A stretch of 5,445 bases of DNA from Chloroflexota bacterium. Its GTDB lineage: Bacteria > Chloroflexota > Dormibacteria > Dormibacterales > Dormibacteraceae. The DNA is taken from contig VBKD01000155.1 in NCBI GenBank assembly GCA_005888075.1, positions 1 to 5,445 on the forward strand. Reading direction: 5' to 3'. The position numbers were made by a program, and so were the translations under genes. Shown here piece by piece: positions 1 through 5,445 of this stretch (its first letter is position 1; each line of letters opens with the position of its first letter). The notes under the pieces are model-generated. The model was not told the DNA's origin. It worked only from the letters and a program-made list of their open reading frames with translations, and did not search any database.

Positions 1-397
1 TGACGCTTTCCACGTGCTGCACGTTCAGCGTCGAGATAACGTCGATGCCAGCATCCCGTAACTGCTCGACGTCCTGCCACCGTTTCTCGTTGGCGGAGCC
101 GGGCGCGTTCGTATGAGCGAGCTCATCGACGAGAGCGATCGTGGGACGCCGCTCGAGGACCGCATCGACATCCATTTCTTCGAGGACAGTGCCCCGGTAG
201 GGGATCTTCTGACGCGGGATCTGGTCGAGGCCGGGAAGCAGTTCCTCGGTGCGGGCACGCCCATAGGTTTCGACGTAGGCGATGACGACGTCCTCGCCGC
301 GCTGTTTCCGTTGCTGTCCTTCGCGGAGCATGGCGAACGTCTTTCCGGCTCCGGGCGTCGCGCCGAGGTAGACCTTGAGACGCCCTCTCGCTGCCAT
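1..397 (-). CDS. kdpD: KdpD sensor histidine kinase, N-terminal part (cut by window edge)
   Basis: This is the N-terminal KdpD domain of the K+-responsive sensor kinase that phosphorylates KdpE. It has 132 complete codons and is still open at base 1. Residues 12-20 (GATPGAGKT) are a Walker A motif. Residues 90-97 (VDELAHTN), followed by APGS and KRWQDVEQL, are the family's Walker B-like block, and DVISTLNVQHVES lies at about 119-131. The ATG at 395-397 is the only sensible start: an in-frame TAA lies four codons upstream and the protein begins MAARGRLKVYLG, typical of KdpD. A GGGG (400-403) lies unusually close to this ATG. The gene follows kdpC after 22 nt, so it is probably the last or a late gene of the operon. 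The usual ETHGR reads ETYGR (Tyr45). The Usp domain, membrane helices and kinase core lie outside the window, so a full-length or short KdpD cannot be told apart. Family assignment is very secure. Confidence 0.96.
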   Translation of the reverse strand, partial: MAARGRLKVYLGATPGAGKTFAMLREGQQRKQRGEDVVIAYVETYGRARTEELLPGLDQIPRQKIPYRGTVLEEMDVDAVLERRPTIALVDELAHTNAPGSANEKRWQDVEQLRDAGIDVISTLNVQHVESV

Positions 398-419
398 AAC
401 CCCATGTTAGGGGCGTCGG
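398..419 (-). promoter_or_regulatory. kdpC-kdpD intergenic gap with GGGG element and short inverted repeat
   Basis: This 22-nt gap separates the kdpC stop from the kdpD ATG. It holds CCCC (410-413 read on the minus strand) and GGGG (400-403) around a 6-nt loop, a possible 4-bp hairpin. The GGGG is the only purine-rich candidate ribosome binding element for kdpD, and it sits just 2 nt from the ATG. The hairpin is too short and lacks a U-tract, so it is not a terminator. A weak effect on kdpD translation is possible but is inference only. Confidence 0.35.
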
Positions 420-1052
420 TCATGCGGCTTCGCCCGCGTCCAGCGCCATGTTCAGCAACAGCACGTTGACGTGCGGCTCGCCGAAGACCCCGAGCACGCG
501 ACCCTGCACGTCCTTTTCGACCAGCGCCCGCACCCTTGCCGGATCGAGGTTGCGCGCGGCCGCGACATGATTGACCTGGGTCAGGGCGCCCGCTTCGCTG
601 ATGTCGGGGTCGAAGCCGCTGAAATCGGTCGTGACGAGATCAACCGGCACCAGGGAATCGGCCGGGAGGTTGTTCTCTTTGCGAATCTGGTCGACGGCCT
701 TGCTCACCCGATCGATGAGCGCCTTGTTCGACGGGGCCAGGTTGCTGCCGGCCGAATTCTGGGCGTTGTAGGGGTCCGACTTCGTCCCGTCGCTGACGTT
801 CGCGGTCGCCGACGGCCGGCCGAAGAAGTATTTCGGGTCGGTGAAGTTCTGGCCGATCAGCCTGGAGCCGATCAGCTGGCCGTTCTTGGTGATGAGGCTG
901 CCGTTTGCCTGGTTGTGAAAGACCACCTGGGCGACACCGGTGATCAGGAAGGGATAAATCAGGCCGGTGACGACCGCGACCACCAGCGTGAGGCGAGCCG
1001 CACGCAGCAGCTCGGCAGGGAGTGAGCGAACGATCGATTCTGAACCGGTCAT
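420..1052 (-). CDS. kdpC: KdpC, potassium-transporting ATPase subunit C
   Basis: KdpC is the single-span subunit of the KdpFABC K+ pump. It packs against KdpA on the outer face and is needed for assembly and high-affinity transport. The 210-aa length fits the family (about 190-210). One membrane helix lies at about residues 20-43, and the rest is the extracytoplasmic domain. Family blocks are clear: GSRLIGQNF (62-70), KYFFGRPSAT (74-83), SAGSNLAPSN (100-109), VPVDLVT (135-141), QVNHVAAARN (159-168) and the C-terminal VFGEPHVNVLLLN (189-201). The usual block after DLVT, approximately ASGSGLDPHIS, here reads TDFSGFDPDIS, with Asp in place of the common His. The start codon overlaps the kdpB stop as ATGA, which supports this start and coupled translation. 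There is no strong Shine-Dalgarno upstream. Identity is very secure. Confidence 0.98.
   Translation of the reverse strand: MTGSESIVRSLPAELLRAARLTLVVAVVTGLIYPFLITGVAQVVFHNQANGSLITKNGQLIGSRLIGQNFTDPKYFFGRPSATANVSDGTKSDPYNAQNSAGSNLAPSNKALIDRVSKAVDQIRKENNLPADSLVPVDLVTTDFSGFDPDISEAGALTQVNHVAAARNLDPARVRALVEKDVQGRVLGVFGEPHVNVLLLNMALDAGEAA
1049..1052 (-). promoter_or_regulatory. kdpB/kdpC ATGA stop-start overlap
   Basis: The kdpB TGA (1049-1051) and kdpC ATG (1050-1052) share bases as ATGA. This arrangement commonly lets terminating ribosomes restart on the next gene, which would help balance the 1:1 KdpB:KdpC ratio. The sequence shows the overlap; the coupling is inferred. Confidence 0.8.
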
Positions 1053-3106
1053 GCCAGGTGCACCGCCGTGATGATGATGTCGATCAACTTGATGCCGATG
1101 AAGGGGGCGATGATGCCGCCGACGCCCCAGAGCAGCAGGTTTCGCCGCAGTAACGCCGCGGCGCCGATCGGCCGGTAGCGCACGCCGCGCAGCGCCAGGG
1201 GGATCAAGGCCACAATGATCAGCGCGTTGAAGATCACCGCCGAGAGCACCGCACTGCTCGGATTCGTGAGGCGCATGACGTTGAGGGCACCGAGCTCCGG
1301 TAGCGCGACGAAGAACATAGCAGGGATGATCGCGAAATACTTGGCGACGTCATTGGCAATGCTGAACGTCGTGAGAGCGCCCCGGGTGATCAGCATCTGC
1401 TTGCCGGCCTCGACGATCTCGATCAGCTTGGTCGGGTCGCTGTCGAGATCGATCAGGTTACCGGCCTCCTTGGCCGCCTGCGTGCCCGACTGCATCGCCA
1501 CCGCCACGTCGGCCTGAGCGAGGGCGGGCGCATCGTTGGTGCCGTCGCCCGTCATCGCGACCATGCGGCCATCAGCCTGCTCCTTGCGGATCAATTCCAG
1601 CTTTCGCTCGGGAATTGCCTCGGCGAGGAAGTCGTCGACGCCGGCCTCGCGGGCAATGGTGGCCGCCGTCAGGCGGTTGTCGCCGGTGATCATGACCGTG
1701 CGGAGGCCCATCTTGCGGAGCTGAGCGAAGCGCTCATTGATCCCCGGCTTGACGATGTCCTTGAGGTGGATGGTGCCCATCACGATGTTGTTCTCGGCAA
1801 CCATGAGGGGGGTGCCGCCGGAGCGGGCAATCGCCTCGACCCGCTCCTGGACCGCTTCCGGGAGCTGCTTTGGGGTGGGGCAGCCGCACCAGGTCGAGAT
1901 CGCGTCGACGGCACCCTTGCGGATGCTTCGGCCGTCCACATCGACGCCGCTCATGCGCGTGTTCGCTGAGAAGGGAATGAAGGCCATGCCGGCTTGCTGA
2001 TGCCCATCGGCACCGAAGCGGCGGGCCAGGCTCACAATCGAGCGGCCTTCCGGGGTTTCGTCGGCGAGGCTCGCCAGCTCCGCGGTCTTGACCAGCCGAT
2101 CCATCGTGATGCCGGGGGCGGGAACGAACTCGGTGGCCTGGCGATTGCCAAACGTGATGGTGCCGGTCTTGTCGAGCAGCAGAGTGTCGACATCGCCCGC
2201 GGCTTCGACCGCCCGGCCAGAGAGCGCGATCACGTTCCGCTGCAGTAGGCGGTCGATGCCCGCGATGCCGATCGCCGACAGCAGGGCGCCGATGGTCGTC
2301 GGGATGAGGCAGACGAGCAGCGCGATCAAAACCGTGATGGTGACAGACGTGCCTGCGTAGATGGCAAAGGGCTGCAGCGTCACGACGGCGATCATGAAGA
2401 TGATCGTCAGCGCGGCCAGCAGGATGTTGAGGGCGATCTCGTTGGGGGTCTTCCGCCGGGAGGCGCTCTCGACCAAATGGATCATGCGGTCGAGGAAGGT
2501 CTCTCCCGGGTTGGCCGTGACTTCCATCACGATCCGGTCCGACAGGACTTTGGTCCCGCCGGTAACCGCGCTGCGATCGCCGCCGGCCTCACGAATGACG
2601 GGAGCCGATTCACCGGTGATGGCGGACTCGTCGACGGAGGCGATGCCTTCGATGACGGTGCCGTCGCTGGGGATCAGGTCGCCGGCCTCGACTACCACCG
2701 TGTCGCCCTTGCGCAGTTGTGAGGAGGGAACTCGCTCTTCCCTTCCGCCGACAAGCCGGCGTGCAGTCGTGTCGGTGCGCGCCCGCCGCAGCGCGGCCGC
2801 CTGCGCCTTGCCGCGGCCTTCCGCGAGCGCTTCAGCGAAATTGGCGAATACCAGCGTGAACCATAGCCAGAGCGTGATCTGGCCGACAAACAGCGAATCG
2901 GAAGCGCCGCGAAACAACCCGGCGATGAAGATGATGGTGGTGATGACTGAGCCGACCTCGACCACGAACATGACCGGGTTGCGCGCCTGCCAGCGCGGAT
3001 CGAGCTTGGTCAGGCTCTCGATCAGGGCGGGCACCATGATGTCACGGTCGAGCAGGCTCGAACGCCGCCGGCGCCGGTAGCTTTCGGAGCGGGTTTTTTC
3101 CTCCAT
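1049..3106 (-). CDS. kdpB: KdpB, P-type (class IA) ATPase subunit of the K+ pump
   Basis: KdpB hydrolyses ATP to drive K+ import by KdpFABC in the cytoplasmic membrane. At 685 aa it is full length (E. coli 682). Read in order: N-terminal helices at about 44-65 and 70-93; actuator domain with TGES (164-167), whose Ser167 aligns with the E. coli inhibitory phosphoserine Ser162; helices about 223-246 and 252-281 with LIPTTIG; the phosphorylated Asp312 in DKTGTIT; nucleotide-binding FSANTRMSG (379-387, Phe379) and KGA (Lys397); MITGDN (472-477); TGDGTNDAP (519-527); and helix 5 carrying NDVAKYF with Asp586 and Lys589, matching E. coli Asp583/Lys586. Three helices follow to the end. No catalytic residue is missing. 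Oddities are an arginine run (11-15) in an extended N-terminus and a Cys-Gly-Cys (407-409) after the KGA motif. The ATG is 1 nt past the kdpA stop, without a clear Shine-Dalgarno. Confidence 0.99.
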   Translation of the reverse strand: MEEKTRSESYRRRRRSSLLDRDIMVPALIESLTKLDPRWQARNPVMFVVEVGSVITTIIFIAGLFRGASDSLFVGQITLWLWFTLVFANFAEALAEGRGKAQAAALRRARTDTTARRLVGGREERVPSSQLRKGDTVVVEAGDLIPSDGTVIEGIASVDESAITGESAPVIREAGGDRSAVTGGTKVLSDRIVMEVTANPGETFLDRMIHLVESASRRKTPNEIALNILLAALTIIFMIAVVTLQPFAIYAGTSVTITVLIALLVCLIPTTIGALLSAIGIAGIDRLLQRNVIALSGRAVEAAGDVDTLLLDKTGTITFGNRQATEFVPAPGITMDRLVKTAELASLADETPEGRSIVSLARRFGADGHQQAGMAFIPFSANTRMSGVDVDGRSIRKGAVDAISTWCGCPTPKQLPEAVQERVEAIARSGGTPLMVAENNIVMGTIHLKDIVKPGINERFAQLRKMGLRTVMITGDNRLTAATIAREAGVDDFLAEAIPERKLELIRKEQADGRMVAMTGDGTNDAPALAQADVAVAMQSGTQAAKEAGNLIDLDSDPTKLIEIVEAGKQMLITRGALTTFSIANDVAKYFAIIPAMFFVALPELGALNVMRLTNPSSAVLSAVIFNALIIVALIPLALRGVRYRPIGAAALLRRNLLLWGVGGIIAPFIGIKLIDIIITAVHLA

Positions 3107-3107
3107 G

Positions 3108-4844
3108 TCAGTGAGCCAGGTGATTGGCGGCCAGCTGGAAATGCTCGAGCAGCGGCCCCAGGGATAGCGCGGGGAAGAACGTCAGTGCCCCAACGATCAG
3201 CACGACCCCGACCAGCAGACCGGAGAAGAGTGGCCGGTCGGTTCCCAACGTGCCGGCCCCGGCCGGGACGACCCTCTTGCCGGCGAGCGCGCCGGCGAGG
3301 GCGAGGATCGGGATGACCTCGAAGAACCGCCCCAGCCACATCGCGGTCCCACCCAATGTGTTCCAGAAGACGGTGTTGCCGCTGAGGCCGGCGAAGGCAC
3401 TGCCGTTGTTGCCGACCTGCGAGGAGAAGGAGTAGAGGATCTCGCTGAATCCATGCGCGCCAGGATTGAGCGGCCCTCCTCCGTTCGCCGTGGCCGCGGG
3501 CGCGAGCACGGCGATGGCCGTAAATCCCAGGATGATGAGGACGTCGATCAGGACGGCAAGGGAGGCGAGGCGGACCTCCTTGGACTCGATCTTCTTGCCG
3601 AGGTACTCTGGCGTTCGTCCAACCATGAGGCCGGCGATGAAGACCGCGAGGATGGCGAAGACGAGCATGAAATAGAGGCCAGCGCCGATGCCACCCGGGG
3701 CGACCTCACCGATCTGGATCAAGACCATCGCCACCATTCCGCCGATCGGCGTGAAACTGTCATGGCTGGAGTCGACCGATCCCGTGCTGGTACCGGTGGT
3801 CGAGGCGGCAAAGTTCGCCGAGTAGACGGGGCCGAAGCGGACCGACTTGCCCTCCATGTTGCCGCCCGGCTGGGTCGACGTTCGTGACTGGTCGGCACCC
3901 ACTGCGGTCAGCGCGGGGTTGCCGACCTGCTCGGCGCCGATCGCAATCCCGCTGGCGACCACGAAGATCGCCACCATCGCCCCGCCGATGGCGAGACCTT
4001 GCTTGATATTGCCGACCATCTTGCCGAAGGTGACGACGAGCGCAAAGGGAATCAGGAGTTCGAGGAAGATCTCGAACTGGTTGGTGAAGCCGTTGGGGTT
4101 CTCGAAGGGATGCGCCGAATTGGCGTTAAAGGGACCGCCGCCGTTGTTCCCCAGATCCTTGATCGCCTCCTGCGAGCCGAAGGGGCCGACCGCGATCGTT
4201 TGGGTCGAGCCCTGGATGGTGTGCGCGGTCTGGTACGGGTCCAGGCTCTGGATCACGCCCTGCGAGATGAGCACGAAGGCCGCGATCACCGACAACGGGA
4301 TCAGGATGTAGAGGATGGCGCGGGTGGCGTCGACGTAGAAGTTGCCGAGCGTCTTGAGCTTGCGGGCGGACATGCCGCGGATCAAGGCCACAGCGAGCGC
4401 AATGCCGGTCGCTGCCGAGAGGAAGTTGTGAAGCACCAGACCGAGCATCTGCGAGAGGTACGACATCGTTTGCTCGCCGGTGTAGTTCTGCCAGTTGGTG
4501 TTGGTGACGAAGCTCACCGTGGTGTTCCAGGCGAGGTCAGGGGCGACCCCGCTGAAGGCCATCGGGTTGAGCGGCAGGTGGTCCTGCAGTCGCAGGATCA
4601 GGTAGGTGAGGATGAAGCTGACGACCTGCACGGCCAGCATCGCGATCGTGTAGAGGATCCAGCTTTGCTCGTGGTCCTCCTTGATGCCGGAAAGGCGGTA
4701 AAAGCCGACTTCCACCGGACGCAGGACGGGATGCAGGAAGGTCCGTCCGCCGGTGAACACCTTGACCATGAACCCGCCCAGGTACCAGGCGCCGATGGCG
4801 ACCGCGATGAACGTGAGGGCGACGCCGATTAGCTCAACAACCAT
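3108..4844 (-). CDS. kdpA: KdpA, K+-binding and translocating subunit
   Basis: KdpA is the channel-like subunit of KdpFABC, related to the SKT (Trk/Ktr) potassium transporter superfamily, and selects K+ through four pore loops. Its 578 aa and roughly ten membrane helices (for example about 4-25, 62-85, 130-155, 174-196, 257-304, 370-408, 426-450, 500-521, 541-560) fit the family (E. coli 557). The pore regions are TNTNWQNYTGEQ (114-125; Gln119 aligns with E. coli Gln116), GNNGGGPFNANSAHPFENP (232-250), STGSVDSSHDSFTPIGG (353-369) and SQVGNNGSAFAGL (475-487). The third differs from the usual GAVN and the fourth from the usual AANNNG, although the central glycines remain. GRTPEYLGKKIE (409-420) is a strong family block. 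The ATG lies 3 nt after the kdpF stop; a GGAG inside kdpF about 12 nt upstream is the best ribosome-binding candidate. Identity is very secure. Confidence 0.99.
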   Translation of the reverse strand: MVVELIGVALTFIAVAIGAWYLGGFMVKVFTGGRTFLHPVLRPVEVGFYRLSGIKEDHEQSWILYTIAMLAVQVVSFILTYLILRLQDHLPLNPMAFSGVAPDLAWNTTVSFVTNTNWQNYTGEQTMSYLSQMLGLVLHNFLSAATGIALAVALIRGMSARKLKTLGNFYVDATRAILYILIPLSVIAAFVLISQGVIQSLDPYQTAHTIQGSTQTIAVGPFGSQEAIKDLGNNGGGPFNANSAHPFENPNGFTNQFEIFLELLIPFALVVTFGKMVGNIKQGLAIGGAMVAIFVVASGIAIGAEQVGNPALTAVGADQSRTSTQPGGNMEGKSVRFGPVYSANFAASTTGTSTGSVDSSHDSFTPIGGMVAMVLIQIGEVAPGGIGAGLYFMLVFAILAVFIAGLMVGRTPEYLGKKIESKEVRLASLAVLIDVLIILGFTAIAVLAPAATANGGGPLNPGAHGFSEILYSFSSQVGNNGSAFAGLSGNTVFWNTLGGTAMWLGRFFEVIPILALAGALAGKRVVPAGAGTLGTDRPLFSGLLVGVVLIVGALTFFPALSLGPLLEHFQLAANHLAH

Positions 4845-4847
4845 CGC

Positions 4848-4934
4848 TCAGAAGCGCTCCGGAAAGAGTAGAGCGATGAACAGGTAAATGGTCACGACTA
4901 GCGCAACGACGCCGGAGGCGATGTAGCCGGCCAT
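4848..4934 (-). CDS. kdpF: KdpF, small membrane subunit of the K+ pump
   Basis: This 28-residue ORF is too short for most gene callers. It begins MAGYIASG, has one hydrophobic helix at about residues 8-24, and ends ALLFPERF. Size, single helix and the terminal Pro-Glu-x-Phe pattern fit KdpF (29 aa in E. coli), the peptide that packs against KdpA and stabilises the KdpFABC complex in the membrane. Its place directly before kdpA, 3 nt away, is the standard position. Its ATG shares one base with the stop of the tiny upstream ORF (TGATG). No good Shine-Dalgarno is seen, so translation may depend on reinitiation from that ORF. Identity rests on position, size and C-terminal pattern together and is strong. 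Confidence 0.93.
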   Translation of the reverse strand: MAGYIASGVVALVVTIYLFIALLFPERF

Positions 4935-5023
4935 CAGGGTAGCTTCTTCAGCCCCAATAAGTAAGCGAAGCTTGCAATGGTGAGGAGCAGCAGCAGAGCG
5001 ACCATCCAGATATCGAGTGGCAC
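4934..5023 (-). CDS. Tiny one-helix membrane peptide before kdpF (hypothetical)
   Basis: This micro-ORF is not a named gene to me. From a GTG at 5021-5023 it encodes 29 residues beginning MPLDIW; from an internal ATG at 5003-5005 it encodes 23 residues beginning MVALLLLLT. Either form has one strongly hydrophobic helix, then a short tail ending GLKKLP, so the positive-inside rule predicts a cytoplasmic C-terminus. An in-frame TAG lies three codons before the GTG. Its stop overlaps the kdpF start as TGATG, which suggests coupled translation. No clear Shine-Dalgarno precedes either start. I recall short unnamed one-helix ORFs before kdpF in other genomes, but that is from memory. It could be an extra pump subunit, a leader peptide for kdpF, or chance; its hydrophobic makeup and the overlap argue against chance. 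Confidence 0.6.
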   Translation of the reverse strand: MPLDIWMVALLLLLTIASFAYLLGLKKLP

Positions 5024-5072
5024 GGTGTCAGACTAGGCCGGGCGGCGTCAACGAGGCATAAACAATCGGTCG
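5024..5072 (-). promoter_or_regulatory. kdpE to kdp structural gene gap
   Basis: This gap of 49 nt (67 nt if the micro-ORF starts at its internal ATG) separates the kdpE TAA from the pump genes. The kdpE-proximal part is AT-richer (about 5055-5070, reading ATTGTTTATGC on the minus strand) and the rest is GC-rich. I find no -35/-10 pair with normal spacing, no recognisable KdpE operator repeat and no terminator hairpin. The simplest reading is read-through from kdpE, although a lineage-specific promoter could lie here or inside kdpE. Confidence 0.35.
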
Positions 5073-5445
5073 TTACGGTTCGATCGCCGGCCCGAAGCGA
5101 TAGCCTCGACCCGGCACGGTCTGGATTACCTCGGGGTGCGCCGGGTCGTGCTCGAGTTTAAGACGCAACCGCTGGATGAAGACGCGCAGGTAGTGTCGTT
5201 CGTCGCCGTAGGCAGGTCCCCACACCTCGTGAAGCAGCGTGCGATAGTCCATCACTTCATGCGCGTGCCGGGCCAGCTCGGCGAGCAGCAAGTACTCGGT
5301 CGGCGATAGCCGGACTTCCTCGCCACCTTTGGAGACGGAATGGCGGCTGAGGTCCACGGCAACCTGTCCCGATCGCGCGACCACCGGCACCTGTACCGGC
5401 GGTTGCGCTCGCCGAAGCACGGCCCGGATGCGGGCGAGCAGCTCA
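5073..5445 (-). CDS. kdpE: KdpE response regulator, C-terminal DNA-binding part (cut by window edge)
   Basis: This is the end of an OmpR/PhoB-type response regulator, the partner of KdpD that activates kdp transcription. The reading frame is open to base 5445, giving 123 visible residues starting ELLARIRAVLRR, the linker typical of the end of the receiver domain. The GTG at 5418-5420 lies inside this linker and is not the true start. The winged-helix domain is complete: LSPTEYLLLAELARHA (start of the helical part), LLHEVWGPAYGDERHYLRV and FIQRLRLKLE (recognition helix region), and TVPGRGYRFG (wing hairpin). The GDExHYLRV block is characteristic of KdpE rather than PhoB or OmpR. The receiver domain with the phosphorylated Asp lies outside the window. 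The gene ends with TAA upstream of the kdp pump genes on the same strand. Assignment is supported by both sequence and context. Confidence 0.92.
   Translation of the reverse strand, partial: ELLARIRAVLRRAQPPVQVPVVARSGQVAVDLSRHSVSKGGEEVRLSPTEYLLLAELARHAHEVMDYRTLLHEVWGPAYGDERHYLRVFIQRLRLKLEHDPAHPEVIQTVPGRGYRFGPAIEP

Noticed and set aside
400..413. A terminator between kdpC and kdpD
   Set aside because: The stem is only 4 bp with no following U-tract, and kdpD follows at once on the same strand.
25..423. A 132-codon minus-strand frame starting at the ATG that overlaps the kdpC stop
   Set aside because: It is out of frame with the clear KdpD product over the same bases, and its translation is low-complexity Ser/Arg-rich sequence with no family signal.
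471..1025. A 184-codon plus-strand frame opposite kdpC
   Set aside because: It is the complement of a fully conserved kdpC and shows no recognisable motif of its own.
2361..3080. A 239-codon plus-strand frame opposite kdpB
   Set aside because: It lies wholly against catalytic and membrane parts of kdpB and reads as Ser/Arg/Thr-rich shadow sequence.
3999..4832. A 277-codon plus-strand frame opposite kdpA
   Set aside because: Its product is rich in Asp, Glu, Arg, His and Val with no domain pattern, as expected from the complement of a GC-rich gene; kdpA on the other strand is unambiguous.
5024..5072. A sigma70-type promoter or ydaO-type c-di-AMP riboswitch before the pump genes
   Set aside because: TTGTTT, TTGACG and TAGTCT can be found on the minus strand but not at workable spacing, and 49 nt is far too short for a ydaO riboswitch.
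5418..5420. A GTG as the start of a short 115-residue DNA-binding protein
   Set aside because: The frame continues upstream to the window edge with ELLARIRA, a normal response-regulator linker, so the gene is a cut kdpE and not a stand-alone DNA-binding domain.

Overview
The window holds most of a high-affinity potassium uptake (kdp) locus. Every real gene is on the minus strand, so the locus reads from the right end of the window to the left. In transcription order it contains: the 3' part of the response regulator gene kdpE (cut by the right edge); a tiny one-helix membrane ORF of 23-29 residues; kdpF (28 aa); kdpA (578 aa); kdpB (685 aa); kdpC (210 aa); and the first 132 codons of the sensor kinase gene kdpD (cut by the left edge). 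No stretch over 50 bases lacks a gene. I see no RNA gene, mobile element, CRISPR array, long repeat or convincing terminator.

The products form one system. KdpF, KdpA, KdpB and KdpC make the KdpFABC pump. KdpA is the channel-like K+ entry subunit, KdpB the P-type ATPase, KdpC the single-span periplasmic/extracytoplasmic subunit, and KdpF a small stabilising peptide. KdpD and KdpE are the two-component system that switches the pump on when K+ is limiting. The catalytic residues of KdpB, the four pore-loop regions of KdpA and the KdpD Walker A motif are all readable, so the system looks intact within the window.

The junctions are very tight: the tiny ORF and kdpF share one base (TGATG), kdpF-kdpA has 3 nt, kdpA-kdpB has 1 nt, kdpB-kdpC overlaps by 4 nt (ATGA), and kdpC-kdpD has 22 nt. 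Strong Shine-Dalgarno sequences are mostly missing, which suggests translational coupling along one polycistronic message. The gap from kdpE to the tiny ORF is only 49-67 nt depending on its start, with no clear promoter, so the regulator may share the transcript.

Two things stand out. The regulator genes are split: kdpE comes first and kdpD last, with the pump genes between them, unlike the adjacent kdpDE pair of E. coli. A conserved-looking micro-ORF also sits directly before kdpF and is coupled to it. The organism is a high-GC bacterium. The protein variants suggest a soil-type lineage outside the enterics (for example Actinomycetota, Chloroflexota, Dormibacterota or Gemmatimonadota), but this window alone cannot fix the phylum.
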